In this document: positions 1-13,028 of the stretch, one piece after another
Numbering within the stretch: position 1 is the stretch's first letter
Layout of the letters: each line of letters begins with the position of its first letter
From: Spironucleus salmonicida
Lineage: Eukaryota > Fornicata > Diplomonadida > Hexamitidae
Direction of reading: 5' to 3'
DNA: 64,000 bases
Assembly (NCBI GenBank): GCA_000497125.2
Contig: CM035323.1
Coordinates: 876,001 to 940,000 of the forward strand
Program-made: the position numbers and the translations under genes
The notes under the pieces: model-generated
Seen by the model: the letters and a program-made list of their open reading frames with translations, nothing else
What the model was told of the DNA's origin: nothing
Databases searched by the model: none

Positions 1-162
1 ATAAGGTACAGAAACAGAGCGTATTTTGAAGTCAACGCCAATAGTAGTAATGTATGTATTATTAAATAACCTATCACAAAACCTTAATAGCATTGAAGAC
101 TTACCTACAGATGAGTCTCCAATCAGTAACATCTTAAATAAATAGTCGTGTTCTCCTGACAT
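1..162 (-). CDS. Rab-family small GTPase, N-terminal part (runs off window)
   Basis: The 54 visible codons start at the ATG ending at 162 and run off the left edge. The P-loop GDSSVGKS lies at residues 15-22 and the switch I/effector motif TTIGVDF at about 39-45 with the Mg-binding Thr40. This is the layout of Rab1/Rab8-type GTPases, which act in vesicle transport on the cytosolic face of membranes. The nucleotide-specificity motifs and the C-terminal prenylation cysteines lie outside the window, so the subfamily cannot be assigned. The upstream region is very AT-rich. Confidence 0.9.
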   Translation of the reverse strand, partial: MSGEHDYLFKMLLIGDSSVGKSSMLLRFCDRLFNNTYITTIGVDFKIRSVSVPY

Positions 163-325
163 TTAAATTACTGGATTTATTGAATGATTATAATATTATA
201 TTTGATATAATTATTTATATATGTAAAAGTTTATTTAACTGTAATATAAATAATATTACCTTCCAGATTTGTTTATACTACCCAAATAATAAATATAAAA
301 TAAATCTTTAAAATTAAGAAAATGC

Positions 326-1789
326 TCAGGCGTTAATAAAGTTCATTATTACTGCGTATAACGTAAACCCAAATCCTATGAAGAATACTACCATAATAGT
401 AATAATTAGCGGGTCATAATCACAAAAACCGGAGAATGGTGTCTTTTTCGTACCAAATTTCTCTTAACATTATTTGCGAGCTTTGATGAGGCAAAATGCA
501 GGTGCGAGCAGGATAACGAAACCAAAAAGACCAGTTAAATCTATAATTGAGCCAATACAGCGGAAGAATCCCGATAAAACTCCAGCGGGAATGATACTAA
601 GAAGTCTGATTAAGATACTGAACCATTTTTTATCTTACATTTTAGGAGCCAATAGTAAAATATTATTAGTAATAGAAATACCATTAAGAGGAATAGCACC
701 TAAAACATAGATGGGAGGAAGTAGTCTAATTATATAAGCAATAGCAGCAGCCCACGCTGGCTGGCTAGATGCATTCCAAGATTTTCCGTCCCATTTAATT
801 AAGTTAAGAGTGATGAGCTAAGCACCATCCGTGCCGAAATAGAGAGCAGAAGGATAAGCAACGAATGCCATGATAACATATATTATACCGAAGGAACCAG
901 TGAATGCGTGGTTTAAAAACTTCTATTGGGATAGTTCAGTGGGTCTTAACACTTCTGGTATGCAGTAATGTAAAATTACTGCAAATATTGATGAAGAAAC
1001 AACGGAACCAAAGCTAATAAAGGTAAAAGCAAATATTGGAGTATCTTTAACATAAGGATAACTTGTTGCAACTGTACCGACATCAAATGGCGAAACGAAG
1101 ATAGCTACAAAAGCTACTAAAGCCATTCCACCAACGGCAACAAATCTACAGATTGTGAAAATACTTTGTAATATCTTTTAGTTAGATATATCAACAAATA
1201 CTAAAATGCTGGAATAAATAACAGCAACATAATTCCAGACAAAATATGCTACATTGCATTAAGAAGGATACCCACCCTTGTCACAAGGATCTCCACAATG
1301 CCATTTAGGACCAAATGGTATCACAGATGATAAAGATTATGCCACAACTGAGGTATATCCCCACACAATACCAAATACATATAAAATGACAGCAATCTGA
1401 TAAACGAAAAACCCAGCTTAACCATAATAAACACCACATAACTCACAAACTTCAAAAGTATGGTCGTTAGGTAAAGAATAGTCAGCATTATCAGTTAATA
1501 AATCGTTAGATTTTTATTAAGCATCCCCCTCAGGATAGATAACCATATCATCTTCTTTTTATTAATATTTCTCAACATTTCCCTCCAACCTTTTAAGTGC
1601 AAAAGTTCTTGACAGCGCATCTAACGTGTATCTACCTAACAAATAACCGAAGAAGGTAATAACAGTTATAACAATAAAAGACACGATGATAGACGCTTTG
1701 GCAACAGTTTTTGGAAGATTTAACACACCAGTACCAATGGCATAATTAATCATCAAAGATGCTGCAGAATAAGCCTTGTACGTTGACAT
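326..1789 (-). CDS. Amino-acid transporter, AAAP (SLC36/38-like) family, AT-rich paralog
   Basis: A 487-aa frame that is continuous only when TAA/TAG are read as Gln; it ends in TGA at 326-328. The N terminus (YKAYSAASLMINYAIGTGVL, then NLPKTVAKAS) is a conserved first membrane segment with the GTGVLNLP motif of the amino acid/auxin permease family. About 11 membrane segments are predicted by eye. It is a diverged paralog of the genes at 22311, 24256 and 33535 and shares the C-terminal TKKTPFSGFCD motif and final membrane helix. It probably moves amino acids across the plasma or vacuolar membrane; the substrate cannot be inferred. It uses AT-rich codons, unlike the GC-rich pair. Confidence 0.85.
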
Positions 1790-2076
1790 TAGTAGAAAGG
1801 AAATAATTCAGCGTTGTATAAACTCACAAAATGATATTGATTATCACTTTAATATTAATTAATTATTTTTTACAGATTTATAATAATACTTAATAAAATT
1901 GCTGAATAATTATATGTTATTTTGTCAAATCACAAATGTTACTATCATTATTACATTACATTATATTTATATTATTATTAACTATAATCAACCACTCAGA
2001 ATAATTTTGAATTATAATATATACTTTAAATAATTCTGATAATATAAAAGATAAAATATTATAAATCATAAGTAAA

Positions 2077-3255
2077 TCATTTTTCTAATAACCTTTACAT
2101 CTCCAAATACTTTTTATGCCTCATTTATTCACTTTCTTGTTTAATTTTCTTTAAATATGTACTATGACTAAGACTTTTTTATCTTTATATAGTTACTACT
2201 GGTTGCGATTATCTGATATGTAATGGTGAGTATATTGTTTTCTAAACCTTAGAAATTTCTTATTTTGCTTGACTTACACCTAAACTATTTAATACAGCAG
2301 AACGCAAAGGGTTGAAACTACTCTACATTATTTAAGGGTTACTATTTAGTTAAGTACTATGTATAACTGGCTACTAAATCTCAAAATTTGTGTTAACTTA
2401 ATTTGACCGAACTACACTTTAAAATAAATTATCCTCCATATTATCTTGGATTAAACAATCTGAAAATGTTTATTAAATAGGTTGCAACTCATCTTCGAAA
2501 TCTTCTAATGTAAGCTCATCTGGATTAGTTCGCGATTTAGTTTGTGCAGATTTTGACTAAAAGAAAGAACCAGTTTAACATATGGTCCTCTGCGAATTTT
2601 TAGTTACTGGAACTTCAAAATTACAGGATGGTCGCATTTTTTAATCAAAAGCAGGTGGCGTTGGTGGTGATTCATTTCCATACATTTCATCAGAATCTGG
2701 CTGTGTTTTTGTTTGTGTTAAACTGGTATAGTCTATATCATCTAAATTTTGTTAATAAACACCTTCTTCCTTAATGGAACATGTTTCTTTAAAGAAGTCT
2801 AATTCCTCCAAAGATGGTCTAAGGTCTTCTACGGATTCAACTTAATTTTAGGAATAAGTTGATTCAGTATGAGCCATATAACTTTATACATTAGTTGTTG
2901 AAATTACTGATTATTTAAGCTCATCATCAATTTGAAATTATACTTTTGGCGTTTTTATTACAGATTACTACATAATTTAATTATTTTAAAATTATACTAC
3001 TCTATTTTACTGTTATTATAGCTAGCAATTCTCATATTCTTTTAAAGCTTGAATTCCTCCTTATAAGTATATCATTTCTTTCTTATAATTATTAACAAGT
3101 TATTAAACTTGCTTATTATTTTCTGGCTTCGAAATTTAGGCAGTACATATTGTTGATTACTGGATATCTCCATCTTATTCATATAGTTACTTATTAGTAA
3201 CCAAATTCAAATAATATGGATCATTCCTTAGAGTGTCTCGTGGTTTATTATACAT
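2077..3255 (-). CDS. Hypothetical Gln/Asn-rich protein, 392 aa
   Basis: A continuous frame of 393 codons under the Gln code, starting at the ATG ending at 3255 and stopping with TGA at 2077. The protein is hydrophilic and Gln/Ser/Thr-rich, with a short acidic proline patch (SPPTPPAF) in the middle and a basic Lys/Arg-rich C-terminal tail. There is no signal peptide, membrane segment or enzymatic motif. I do not recognise a family. It is likely intrinsically disordered. It is transcribed divergently from the phosphatase-like gene at 3369, 113 bp away. Confidence 0.6.
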
Positions 3256-3368
3256 TCTGGAATTTGAAAATATAATATATGAAATATAATAATATTTTAT
3301 ACATCATTGGTAATATTAAAATTTATATTGTTATATACTATAACTATAAATTAATCCCTGTAAGTAAA

Positions 3369-3698
3369 ATGTAAAAATCATAAATCAAGTTTTGCAACCC
3401 TTCAGATTTATTGAAGCTCTAAAATGCCATCATAATTGATGTGAGAAATTATGATTATAATGAAGGCGGTCATTTTGAAAAGGCTATCAACATCCCAATT
3501 GAGGACATTACTTCTGAGCAATCTATCGAAAAGCTATCTTCTTACTCAACTATTGCTGTATATTGTATGTATTCTTAATAAAGAGGTCCTGCTGCAGCTA
3601 TTGATTTGATGCAAATATTCCCTGATAAAAAAATCGTTGTTTGCTGTGGCGGATTTTGTGCTGTGAGACAAGCATTTAAAGACATGATTTTAGAGTGA
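3369..3698 (+). CDS. Cdc25/Acr2-type rhodanese-fold phosphatase or arsenate reductase
   Basis: A compact 109-aa single rhodanese domain. An early Asp-Val-Arg (IIIDVRNYDY, residues 21-30) is followed by GGHFEKAINIP, typical of rhodanese strands. The catalytic loop is CMYSQQRGP, with Cys66 and Arg72 forming the CX5R signature. A seven-residue loop with SQxRGP is the hallmark of Cdc25-like phosphatases and Acr2/Ych1 arsenate reductases rather than sulfurtransferases, which have six-residue loops. Length fits the stand-alone Acr2/Ych1 type. The in vivo substrate is unknown. Its TGA lies 2 bp from the stop of the convergent gene at 3701. Confidence 0.75.
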
Positions 3699-3700
3699 GC

Positions 3701-4156
3701 TCATTGAACCTTACCTTTTGGCTTTCTTAAAAACTACATTATTGCTGGACTACATGAACATTTTTCTTAAGGTGCTTAAGGTCGCCCTCCTAATATCATA
3801 TTAGATAGAATATCATTAAGTTAAAGCTTTTACGGCGCTGTATAAAGTGGAAATTGAGGTGATATATCAATCAAAACATCTGACTCGGTTAATTCTGGGG
3901 CTTCAATTCCAAAACGAATAGTACTGGCATTAAATACTGAAGGATGTAGTTTAGTAGATCGACGTTAGTTATAGTTATAGATTTTTTATCGTTCTATTGC
4001 TTCATTTTAGTTTATTTTCTAGATATCCCGTTTTTTGTTAAGAGACACTTAAAATGGAGATAAATTCTTTGGGGTATATTGTGTGACTATTGCAGATCTT
4101 CTATAAATAGACAGAGGATAACGTTGTTTGTAAACTGACGGATTAGTTTTTTACAT
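3701..4156 (-). CDS. Hypothetical protein, 151 aa
   Basis: A 152-codon frame ending in TGA at 3701, tail-to-tail with the phosphatase-like gene. The N terminus is basic and Tyr/Arg-rich. The middle contains LTESDVLIDISPQFPLYT, and the C terminus has a small Cys cluster (EKCSCSP) followed by a basic tail. No domain, signal or membrane helix is recognised. The frame is open only with TAA/TAG as Gln. It is supported by continuity and tight packing; function unknown. Confidence 0.55.
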
Positions 4157-4249
4157 TTAAGTTAATATTCCATAGTTTAGGATATTATATAATAAATTAG
4201 TATATAAGAATAAGTAATTTAAATAATAATAATAATATATAGACTCCTT

Positions 4250-4444
4250 TCACTCTATTTTGGGTAAGTATAAAGTAAATCTATTACTTAAATATGGTTC
4301 TAAATTTTAAACTTCATCTAACCTGCCTGACATAATAAGTTGCTAAATTCTTTCTTAAGTATAATATAATAGCAACAAAACTAAGATATAAAGGTAGAAA
4401 AATAAGAATATACCAATAGAAATTAAAAGTTTAGTATTCTTCAT
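4250..4444 (-). CDS. Small single-pass membrane protein, 64 aa
   Basis: A 65-codon frame. Residues about 5-28 form a strongly hydrophobic helix (LLISIGIFLFFYLYILVLLL) close to the N terminus, followed by a polar tail with Gln codons TAA/TAG. It could be a signal-anchor microprotein of the secretory pathway. The start lies 41 bp from the divergent ATG at 4486. No family is recognised. The hydrophobic run makes it more than a chance frame, but expression is unproven. Confidence 0.5.
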
Positions 4445-4485
4445 TTTATAATATATAAAATTATGCATATAATAGTATTTACCAA

Positions 4486-5046
4486 ATGGATACAAAATAA
4501 CTAGCCAGAGAATTGTTGTTCAATGGATCAATTATATCAGATAATTTAAGCAGTGACGTGATAAAAGACGTAAGAGAATATCTAGCTCCATTTGACCTAT
4601 AGTTAACAAATCAATAAAAATATCTTCTTGCATATTCGTTTACTCCAGCACTTTAGCAACAATTACCTATGTCCTCTTTAAAATTCCTTAAAAGCGTCAT
4701 ATAAATGGCACCAAATTGTGCAGTCTTAGAAGCAGAAATCGAAGAACCATTAAAAGTTTAACTATTACGACTAAAATATGGTGAGATAGTTAAATTTGGT
4801 AAAAATTTCCCTTTATAAGGGAATTTAATATAAAAATTTAAAAATAAAAATACATTTATATTTAATAAGCGTCTTTTCTTAGAGACATAAACTGGAATTA
4901 TCTGCTAAGGATGCGATGATTTAGGTGGTTTTATGGTGAGCTGTAGTTGTGGGAAGATATATCACTTAGAATGTGCACAAATCATAGAAAAATGTTGTGA
5001 TGAATCATCTTGGGATGGAATTACATAAATATTATATGATTAGTGA
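4486..5046 (+). CDS. N-terminal part of giant protein with Cys/His cluster, ended by in-frame TGA
   Basis: A 186-aa frame from the ATG at 4486 to TGA at 5044. The last third carries a possible zinc-binding cluster: a CQGC pair, then CSCGKIYHLEC and a CC pair. The frame continues in register past the TGA into the 1546-codon frame starting at 5071, with only eight codons between. This is probably the N terminus of one ~1740-aa protein. The TGA could be a real stop, a nonsense mutation, a sequencing error or a readthrough codon. The cluster resembles zinc fingers of ubiquitin ligases only loosely. Confidence 0.6.
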
Positions 5047-5070
5047 TATATTTCTATCTTTCCTATTGAA

Positions 5071-8000
5071 ATGACACTTTAAAAGTAAAAATAATAACTC
5101 AATATTATCTAGTCTGAGCTTAATGAAATTAAACATAAATAGTATGATTATATCATTCCAGGTTATAATAATGCATTATTGGATTCTATTTTTTAGATGT
5201 AACGCAAAATAATTAATATATTAGAAAATAGTTAAGTTTAATAATAAGATCTTCACATAGCTATTTAAAACAAACAACTAGTGAAATTATTAAAATAAGT
5301 ATCATTTGAATCTTTAATTTTGCAGTTTTTGGATAATCTATCAGATAAAGATTTCGAAAGTCTTACTTCAGATATTAACAAGGCTACTATTGCGGTTTTC
5401 ATGAATTAAGATTGCTTAAATATGACATAAAATTTATAACTGAGACCGATGTTTCTGGATAAAAGTATGCATAATTATCATAAGTAAACAAATCATTATA
5501 CTATTTTGAATTATGAGAAAATTTCAAATTTTATTAGAACGTCGTTTGATCTAGAATAAAAATTATATAAGTATGCTTCCTCAATTTAATCATAAAATTC
5601 AGTAGATTATTATGATAAATAAATTTTAGAATCAATTAAAATTAAGGTTTTATCAGATGAAGAAAAATATTAGTTAAAATACCCAAGTTTTTTTGCACTT
5701 TTAGATTACTCTTTTGGTGCTTCTGGTTATGAATAAATAGTTAGTTTAACTAGTTAAGGAGAAAATGTACTATTAAGAAAAATTGGTTTGTCAGCCAATA
5801 TGAAATCACTTCGTTCATAAAAAAGACTTCCAGGCCAGATTAGACAGATAACTACTTTGAATCTTAGCTATTTAGGCTTATTACTAAACTCCTTAGGAAT
5901 TATTAATTTATTAAATATTGAATTTAATCATTGTACAATTAAAAATTCACATACAAATATTTTTATATTTAAATCTTTTAAGTATATTAGCTAATAATTT
6001 GAATTCTATGAAGATTTAATTGATCCTATGAATATGTTTTTTTCGGAAGAGATATCTAGCTATTAACGAATTAATTATGATTATGAGGAGGAAATTATTA
6101 ACCAGTTCTTGAATTCTTTTTACAGTATATAATCTGGTCAGGTTGAACTTAGTTTTGAATATGTTCCTTATGAATGTTTAGATATCATGTTAAAAGTAGA
6201 AGAAAAACGTGATAGTTTAATTGAAAGTTAACACAAAATTGTAAGTTGCATCAAAAAAATCTTTCATAAAATTAGTATTGATCTTATAAAATATTTTGTT
6301 GAGTCAAATTTCATAAACGATACTAACATTTTTAATTTATATGAAAAAATAAACGATTTTCTCAATGATGGAATTATTTTAGATTAAGGTAAGGGTTCAC
6401 TATTGGGATTACTTGAAAGTATAAAAAACTGGGATAGCAAATCACATAATATAGATGATTTATTTATGAATATTTTTCCATACGGAATATTCTAAAAAGG
6501 TATGTTAGAGAATATGCACCGAGATTAAGTTATTTCTATTGTGATTAAGGCTATTTAACAGTTTATGTGTCTAAATACTGAAGTAGGGTCTCCGGGATAC
6601 TATTTATCTTAGAATATACGATTATTTTTTGAAAATAAACCGTTAGTAGACTATGATAAGGGTAAAATTTTATCTTTTCTTAATAATTACCGAAACACTG
6701 ATACCTCAACAGTAGAAATTTAACAAGGAACAATTGTTATGTTTGAATAATCTCGAATTTTTACTATTGTTAATAATAAGTAGTGCACGACGGAATTTTA
6801 ACTTAATAATATCTCATCCTTTGTATCATAACTTGTTACTGAATCAATAGATCTTGATGTGGCTCATGTATCGTCTCAGTTATTAAAAAAATTACCATAA
6901 TAAATTTAGATATCCTCGTAATCAATATAAGATTTGATCTCTAAAGCTGTATTATAAGCATAATAAAATGTTTTTGAACGTGAAGGTCTCGCCTTTCTAG
7001 ATTCTCCTCCATCATTTTAAGCAAAAAATTGTTTTTAACGCTTCACTTTTAAAGATTATTTTTATGGATCTGTTTGCAGTGTTCTTGAAAAAAGAATTTT
7101 ATGGTGCATTAATTGGTAATTATAGAACTAATAAAGATAATTATTTGATAGAAAAAAAGATCTTGAAGATTTCATCTCAAATTGGTATTTAAATACTTCA
7201 ATCTATTAGAATAAAAATATTATATATGATTTTTAGAAGCCAAAATAATTTTCTTATAAAAATTCCGTAAAGCTTATTTTGGCATTTCAGAATTATTTGA
7301 TTTAGGCTCTAATCTGTTAATTTAATTTTGAAATGGAACTTCTCAGATAAACGGGAATAGATAAGAACTATATATTATTAATAAATCATCTTTGTTGTTT
7401 AGATATATATGATCCTAGGAAAAAAGAAATTATAGACTTTATCATATCAAATGCTTAATATGATATAAATGTTAATAGTATTCCTAAGATGTCTAATTAT
7501 TACTATGAATTATTTAGATATGTAGAATAAATAATATAAATACCATTAGATATATTATCAGGTCGACTTTTTATTATATTACTATAGAATGTCCAAAACA
7601 TAGATATATAATAATATGATACTCTGAACTCAGAACTGAAAGAAAATTCACTTAAATGGTCTTAAAGTACACATTGTTTACTAGAAAAGTAAAACTCGCT
7701 TATTTCAATTTTATATACTGTTACAAAATCAGTACCTTTCTAAATCTATATGGAACTATATTTAGATAATGATCTAGAATTGTTCAAGCAAAAAATCGAA
7801 GATTTTATCTTAAAACTTGATTTTAACTAATAAAAATTAATATAATATTTCAAATTCAATATTTAAGTAAATAGAATTACAAATAAATCTTAGTTGGGTC
7901 TAGATCGTTATTAAATAGATAAAAACTAAACAAATTTTAATAAACTTAAACTGTTTTTGAATGAGTATTTATTGAAAATTATTGTACTTACTGTTATGGA

Positions 8001-9711
8001 AAATTGCTAATAAAATGACTTAAATTCAGAATATGGTAGAAATTAATTGTTATTTTAGTTTTATTTTACTATTTAGAACCTTAGTTTTTACTTCGTTAAA
8101 GATCAATAGCATATAAAATAAATATAATAGACGATTAATAATATTCAGCTTCTACCTTAATTCGATAACATAACACCAATATCCATATAAAAACAAATTT
8201 TTTTACAGATTATTATCTCAAATTACTTCTTTAACCATTTTGATTAGTTTATTTTTTCTTTAATAAATTCAAAATTTGCAGAACAAATTTTTGATTAAGA
8301 AAAAAAAATTAAGCTAAGTATTGAAAAATCGTATAAAAGGTTACTTAATTTAGCTTAAAATAAATAATCATACTAAGAGAAATCAAATTTTCAACTTAAT
8401 GATCTACTTGCAACTTTTGAGAAGTCAGTTTAATTAATTAGCGATAAAGTTTAATTATTTGAACTAACAGAATAAAAAGTATAATTATTCATATAGTAAT
8501 ATAAAATCAAAGTTGAAAAGTATGATATGATTAAAGTTATTTCATAGTAAAATTTAGTTTTTGAGTTGACTGAGGCCAAACTTAGAAATGAGAATGAGTT
8601 ATGCACATAGAAAATATAAATATAAAAACAAAACAATACAATTATTAGTGAAATAGTTGAAGAATAACAGAGTAGCATATATGACTAAAACGAGCTCCAA
8701 ATAATTCATTATGATTAAACTTCAAAATAAGAAAAACTCAGCGAAGGTCCAAAAGAACTTATTCTTTCATAAAAACTTGTCATAAATTTAGAGCCAATAG
8801 ATGATACTCCAAACTCTGACTCGTCATCATTTATGTCAGATTTACATTTAGACTAAGAACTTTTGTTAAACCCTACCTTTTCAGAGGCACGAATCTTACC
8901 AAAGAATATTACTTTTTCTAATTCTCTTATATTTCTAAGTAACTATGAACCTGAAAAAATCATATTGAATTAAATTTTTTATACTTTAATAACTAAGTCA
9001 AATTACGCTATTTCTAAATCATTGCTTCCTCTTGATTCTTACTCTATTCTTTGCTACTGTCATAAGGTACCTTTAGGAACAATTTTTCTTCCTTTTCGAC
9101 CAAAAAATTAAATAAGTTTGATCTAATCATTATTCACGAAAATTCCGGAAATTTAAATTTTAATAGCAGACTATATCTTGTTAATGCCTAGCTAACCTTT
9201 TGATTCATATTAAATTATGACAGATATTAATATTCAAAATTATAATCTAACACAAATATTCCATCCAGAATTTTAGAATGTTGATATCTTGCGAATTTTT
9301 AATTTAGTAGGTCTTTCAATTGCTACTTTTTTGAAGATTATTGATAACGAAGATAGTAATTTTTAACTTAAATTTAAGGTATATACATTGAAAATACCTT
9401 CTCCTATTAAAGACTAAAATGGTAATTATGGAGCCACATTGACCCTCAGTTGCGGCCATGGTATTAGCGGGGAGTTTTCTAGTTTAGAAAAAGGTGAGAT
9501 GTATTGTACTTTTTGCGGACAAAATGCTGTTCCATAAAAGCTGCAGAGAAAATAAAAAGAAAGAAAATTCGAAATGTTCGATTTTACAAAATATGTAAGA
9601 AAATAATTTTTTGAGTCTCCTATATTGATTGTCTAGCCTGAAGGCGCGGTCTTGAAGTATTCTGGTTAATTTGGTTATTTTAATTAGTTTTTAGATTACT
9701 TTTTAGACTGA
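5071..9711 (+). CDS. Giant hypothetical protein, 1546 codons, zinc-finger-like C terminus
   Basis: The longest gene of the window: 1547 codons without an internal TGA, about 27 times the spacing expected by chance at this composition. It is Leu/Ile/Asn/Gln-rich and probably helical, with a coiled-coil stretch around residues 1080-1230 and an acidic Ser-rich linker (DDTPNSDSSSF) near 1250. Near the C terminus are a CxCH element (ILCYCHKVPLG) and then LSCGHGISGEF with a CTFC pair, a possible zinc finger. In register with the Cys/His cluster at 4486-5046, it could be a large UBR/HECT-like scaffold or E3, but I do not recognise a defined domain. Confidence 0.8.
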
Positions 9712-12700
9712 TATTCTAATTTTCACTTTATAGAATTAAAAATTAATGAAATAAAATAACATTTTATACCATCTTTAAAATGAATTATATTATTATATTA
9801 ACATTTACATTAATAAGATGATTTTTTATTATTATAAATGGATAAATACTTTTTTGCTTTGGTGGTTTGTCAATCGCTAATTTATTAATTTACAGATATT
9901 TTAGACACTCTAACTCTAATATTTAAAATAATATTTATTATAATTACTATCGTGCAAATTAATAGCTTGATGGTAATTAGTGAAATCATCTTACCGATGA
10001 GGTTATCTAAACTTTCTGGTAAATAACTAGTTATAATAATATATCAATAATTAATAAAAATCTATTAATTCATATTAATATTTATTTCAGACAAATATTC
10101 TAAACTTCAATATTATTTAATTCATATTTTTATAAGGATCCAACCTACTCTATTCCTATTTATATTTAGAATCTACTAAAATTAGAATTAGATATTTCGT
10201 TATAGAATCATCAATAATATATTAGATAAATGGGTACTGAAGTCCTAGATATTTAAAGCTCCTAACATTTGTATTCAATATTATTAAGTTATTTGGTAAA
10301 TTAAGAAAAAATATAATAATAATTAAACATTTTTAAATGGGAATATACTTATCAGTTACTCAAAATCACATGAATTTTGAGTAATAATTAATATATTTTC
10401 CCTGATATACTATTTAAATTAACATTTTGCAGACTGTATGGATTTCATTTTATTAACCCATAAGAATGATCCGTGATAATTAGATACTAGGAGTGACTTA
10501 TTAGTTTATTGTAATGCAACAAATTAGATTTCATCCATTATTAAAAAATACTAAATAGCATCTAGTGATGGATTGATAAATTAACAGATATTATACCATT
10601 TTTCGACAAAACTGTAAAATTTATCGTAAATTATTATATATAGGTATTAATTTTTTCCAAATTAAATTTTCAAATCGTTATTAATTTCAGCAAGAAGTCT
10701 TGACTGTTAATATTTAAATACCTTCTCAAAATGTTAGTATTATATGGTTTAGAATAATTATATTATCTCAGTCGAATTTGGTAATATAGTTGTTTGAAGT
10801 ATAGCTGTATTATAATTAGGTAAATTAGCTATTTTGATTGATTTACTATTTGTTTTTAGCTATATTAGAATCTTTAAAAAAATTAAATTTTTATTTTTAC
10901 TGATACAAAGAATTTATAAAGATGAATTATTAATTTCTCTACCGGAATTTGATTTATTAATAATAAGCTTAGACAAATAGGTTTTAAAAGAGCTTAATAT
11001 ATTTACATTGCTATTGGGCTCGATATTTAAAAAACTTATGTATAGGCTCATATGATTAACTGGGTTAGACTAGTCACACACATACCTAGACAATTTTGAA
11101 ATCAATTTATTGCATTTATGTATAGTATCTGTAAATAACTTTATTTCAAATGGGTAAATTAATTATTAATTTTTTAAATCATAATGTTATCTATTGATTA
11201 TCCTATTTATCTCTTCTATATCAAAAATATGACTTCTTATTAATATAAAAGTTATATAACTATCCTTAATTTCTAAAACTTTGCATGTTTAACTGTGAAT
11301 ATTCATTAAATATTTATCTAATAAAAATACGTAATAGTTACGTATTATGTTTAAACAACTATTTATTCCAGCTAGCTAACTAGACTTAGAGTAATTTAAA
11401 TCTTCTCGTAATTATAATATCCTTGCATAACACATAAATTTATTAAGAAATAGGTTTATATATTAATTTTCTTTTCTTTTGAAATAATAAATATTTGAAG
11501 GTTATTCAATTAAAGAACCTAATCTATAAATATTTTAATGTATAGTCCTTAATATTGTTATTAAAAATAAACATTTTGAAACATATACTATCATCAAATT
11601 GTTTGGTTTGCTGTAGTATGATTAAATAAGAAACTTGATTATTTATCTAGATCCTAAATCTTATAAAACTCATTCTATAATACAAATTCTTAAATAATTA
11701 TTATGAAATAATGGAAATATTTTTAATTAATATTATATTTTTAATGCATTTTTGGTTAGATTGTTTACAACAAATATCCAGTCAAATATAATTGTTCAAC
11801 TAAATATCTATTATAGATATCTATATCAGACTATGTAATTGTAAAAAATCTTTGATGAATAAAATAAACATTAACTAATTTACTATTTTCATAAATTAAT
11901 ATTTAAAAAAATACTATTAACTGAACAATATAGATTTAGTAAAAAATAAGAAAGAACTAATTAGCAATGCAATTGTTATTTATTCTAGCAGATTATTTTA
12001 ATAAAGTAAAACTGATTTTTTTGAATATATAGCTTTTTCAAAATTAACAAAATTACCCAATATTTCAGGTAGTAATGTATTATTTTAAAAACTAACGTAT
12101 ATCAAAATCCTCATAGTAATTAGGTTTTAAATCAATCAATTAAAATTGAACAAATTGTACTATTATTCTGCTATCAGTAGTAAGCTAATTCTAAAATAAA
12201 TCTTATAAAATAAATTAATTCGTATAATAATTAGAATGAGTAATATGATAAGATTCTTTCTATTAAAATACTTGTTATTTTTATAGCTAAAGTAATGAAT
12301 TTATAACAATTTCTAATGCTATACCACAACTGCAAAACCATACATGGTAAAAAATCACGAATATATCAGCTTAAGTATTATAGAAATAATATTTTAATTT
12401 AAAAAATGTTGGAGAATTAATTATATCTCGGCTAAGAAAGATAAATAATTGTTATCTTTAGCATCTATAAAACACAAAATTCTATCTTATAATTATATAA
12501 AATTGTTTTTTGTTTTGAATATTTTAATAGATTTACTATTCACTGAGAATATCTTGAACCAGATTAGTATATTTAGTTATCATAGTAAAATTGAGAGAAG
12601 TAATAAATGTATTTTAATACTAATTTATTTTGTATAGTAAATATAAAAATTAAAAGACTGATTCATAAATTTACTTTTTATTATTAAAAAAATTCTTAAT

Positions 12701-13028
12701 AGTGAAGTGTTCTAGAACGTCTAGTAAAGGTTCATTACCTTATGTAGATTATACAAATTAATCATAAAATTATGAAAATTGTTATTATTATGTTAATATT
12801 AACTTTTTATTGTATGTAAACATATGTTTTGCAGGAATTTTACGTCTAATACTGTTGCTTGTTCTTTGCAATTTTTAGCAATTATTATTAATGTATCAAT
12901 ATTACTTTTTTTACAATAAGAATCACATGTAGTGTACGTGTTCACTATTTTAAACTAAAAGAATTTATAGTTACTCAAGTCAATTTTTTGAAATTTCCTT
13001 CATTCAAAATATATTATAATAAATAATA
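9712..13028. other. Unresolved AT-rich region: decayed or intron-interrupted coding DNA
   Basis: No frame is convincing. Open stretches exist on the plus strand (9838-10380, 11711-12298, 12020-12554), but TGA appears at roughly the chance rate in each frame. With TAA/TAG as Gln, AT-rich DNA always yields Leu/Ile/Gln-rich pseudo-peptides. Several GTAA...TTNCAG pairs are visible (for example 10381-10432, ending TTTTGCAG, and a TTTATTTCAG at 10081-10090). A multi-intron gene, a decayed paralog of the giant gene, or plain intergenic DNA are all possible. At 3.3 kb it is far longer than normal spacers here. Confidence 0.35.

Noticed and set aside
9838-10380. 181-codon plus-strand ORF after the giant gene, and a similar one at 11711-12298.
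   Set aside because: Only TGA terminates, so runs of this size arise by chance in AT-rich DNA; the other two frames look equally protein-like. Kept only as part of an unresolved region.
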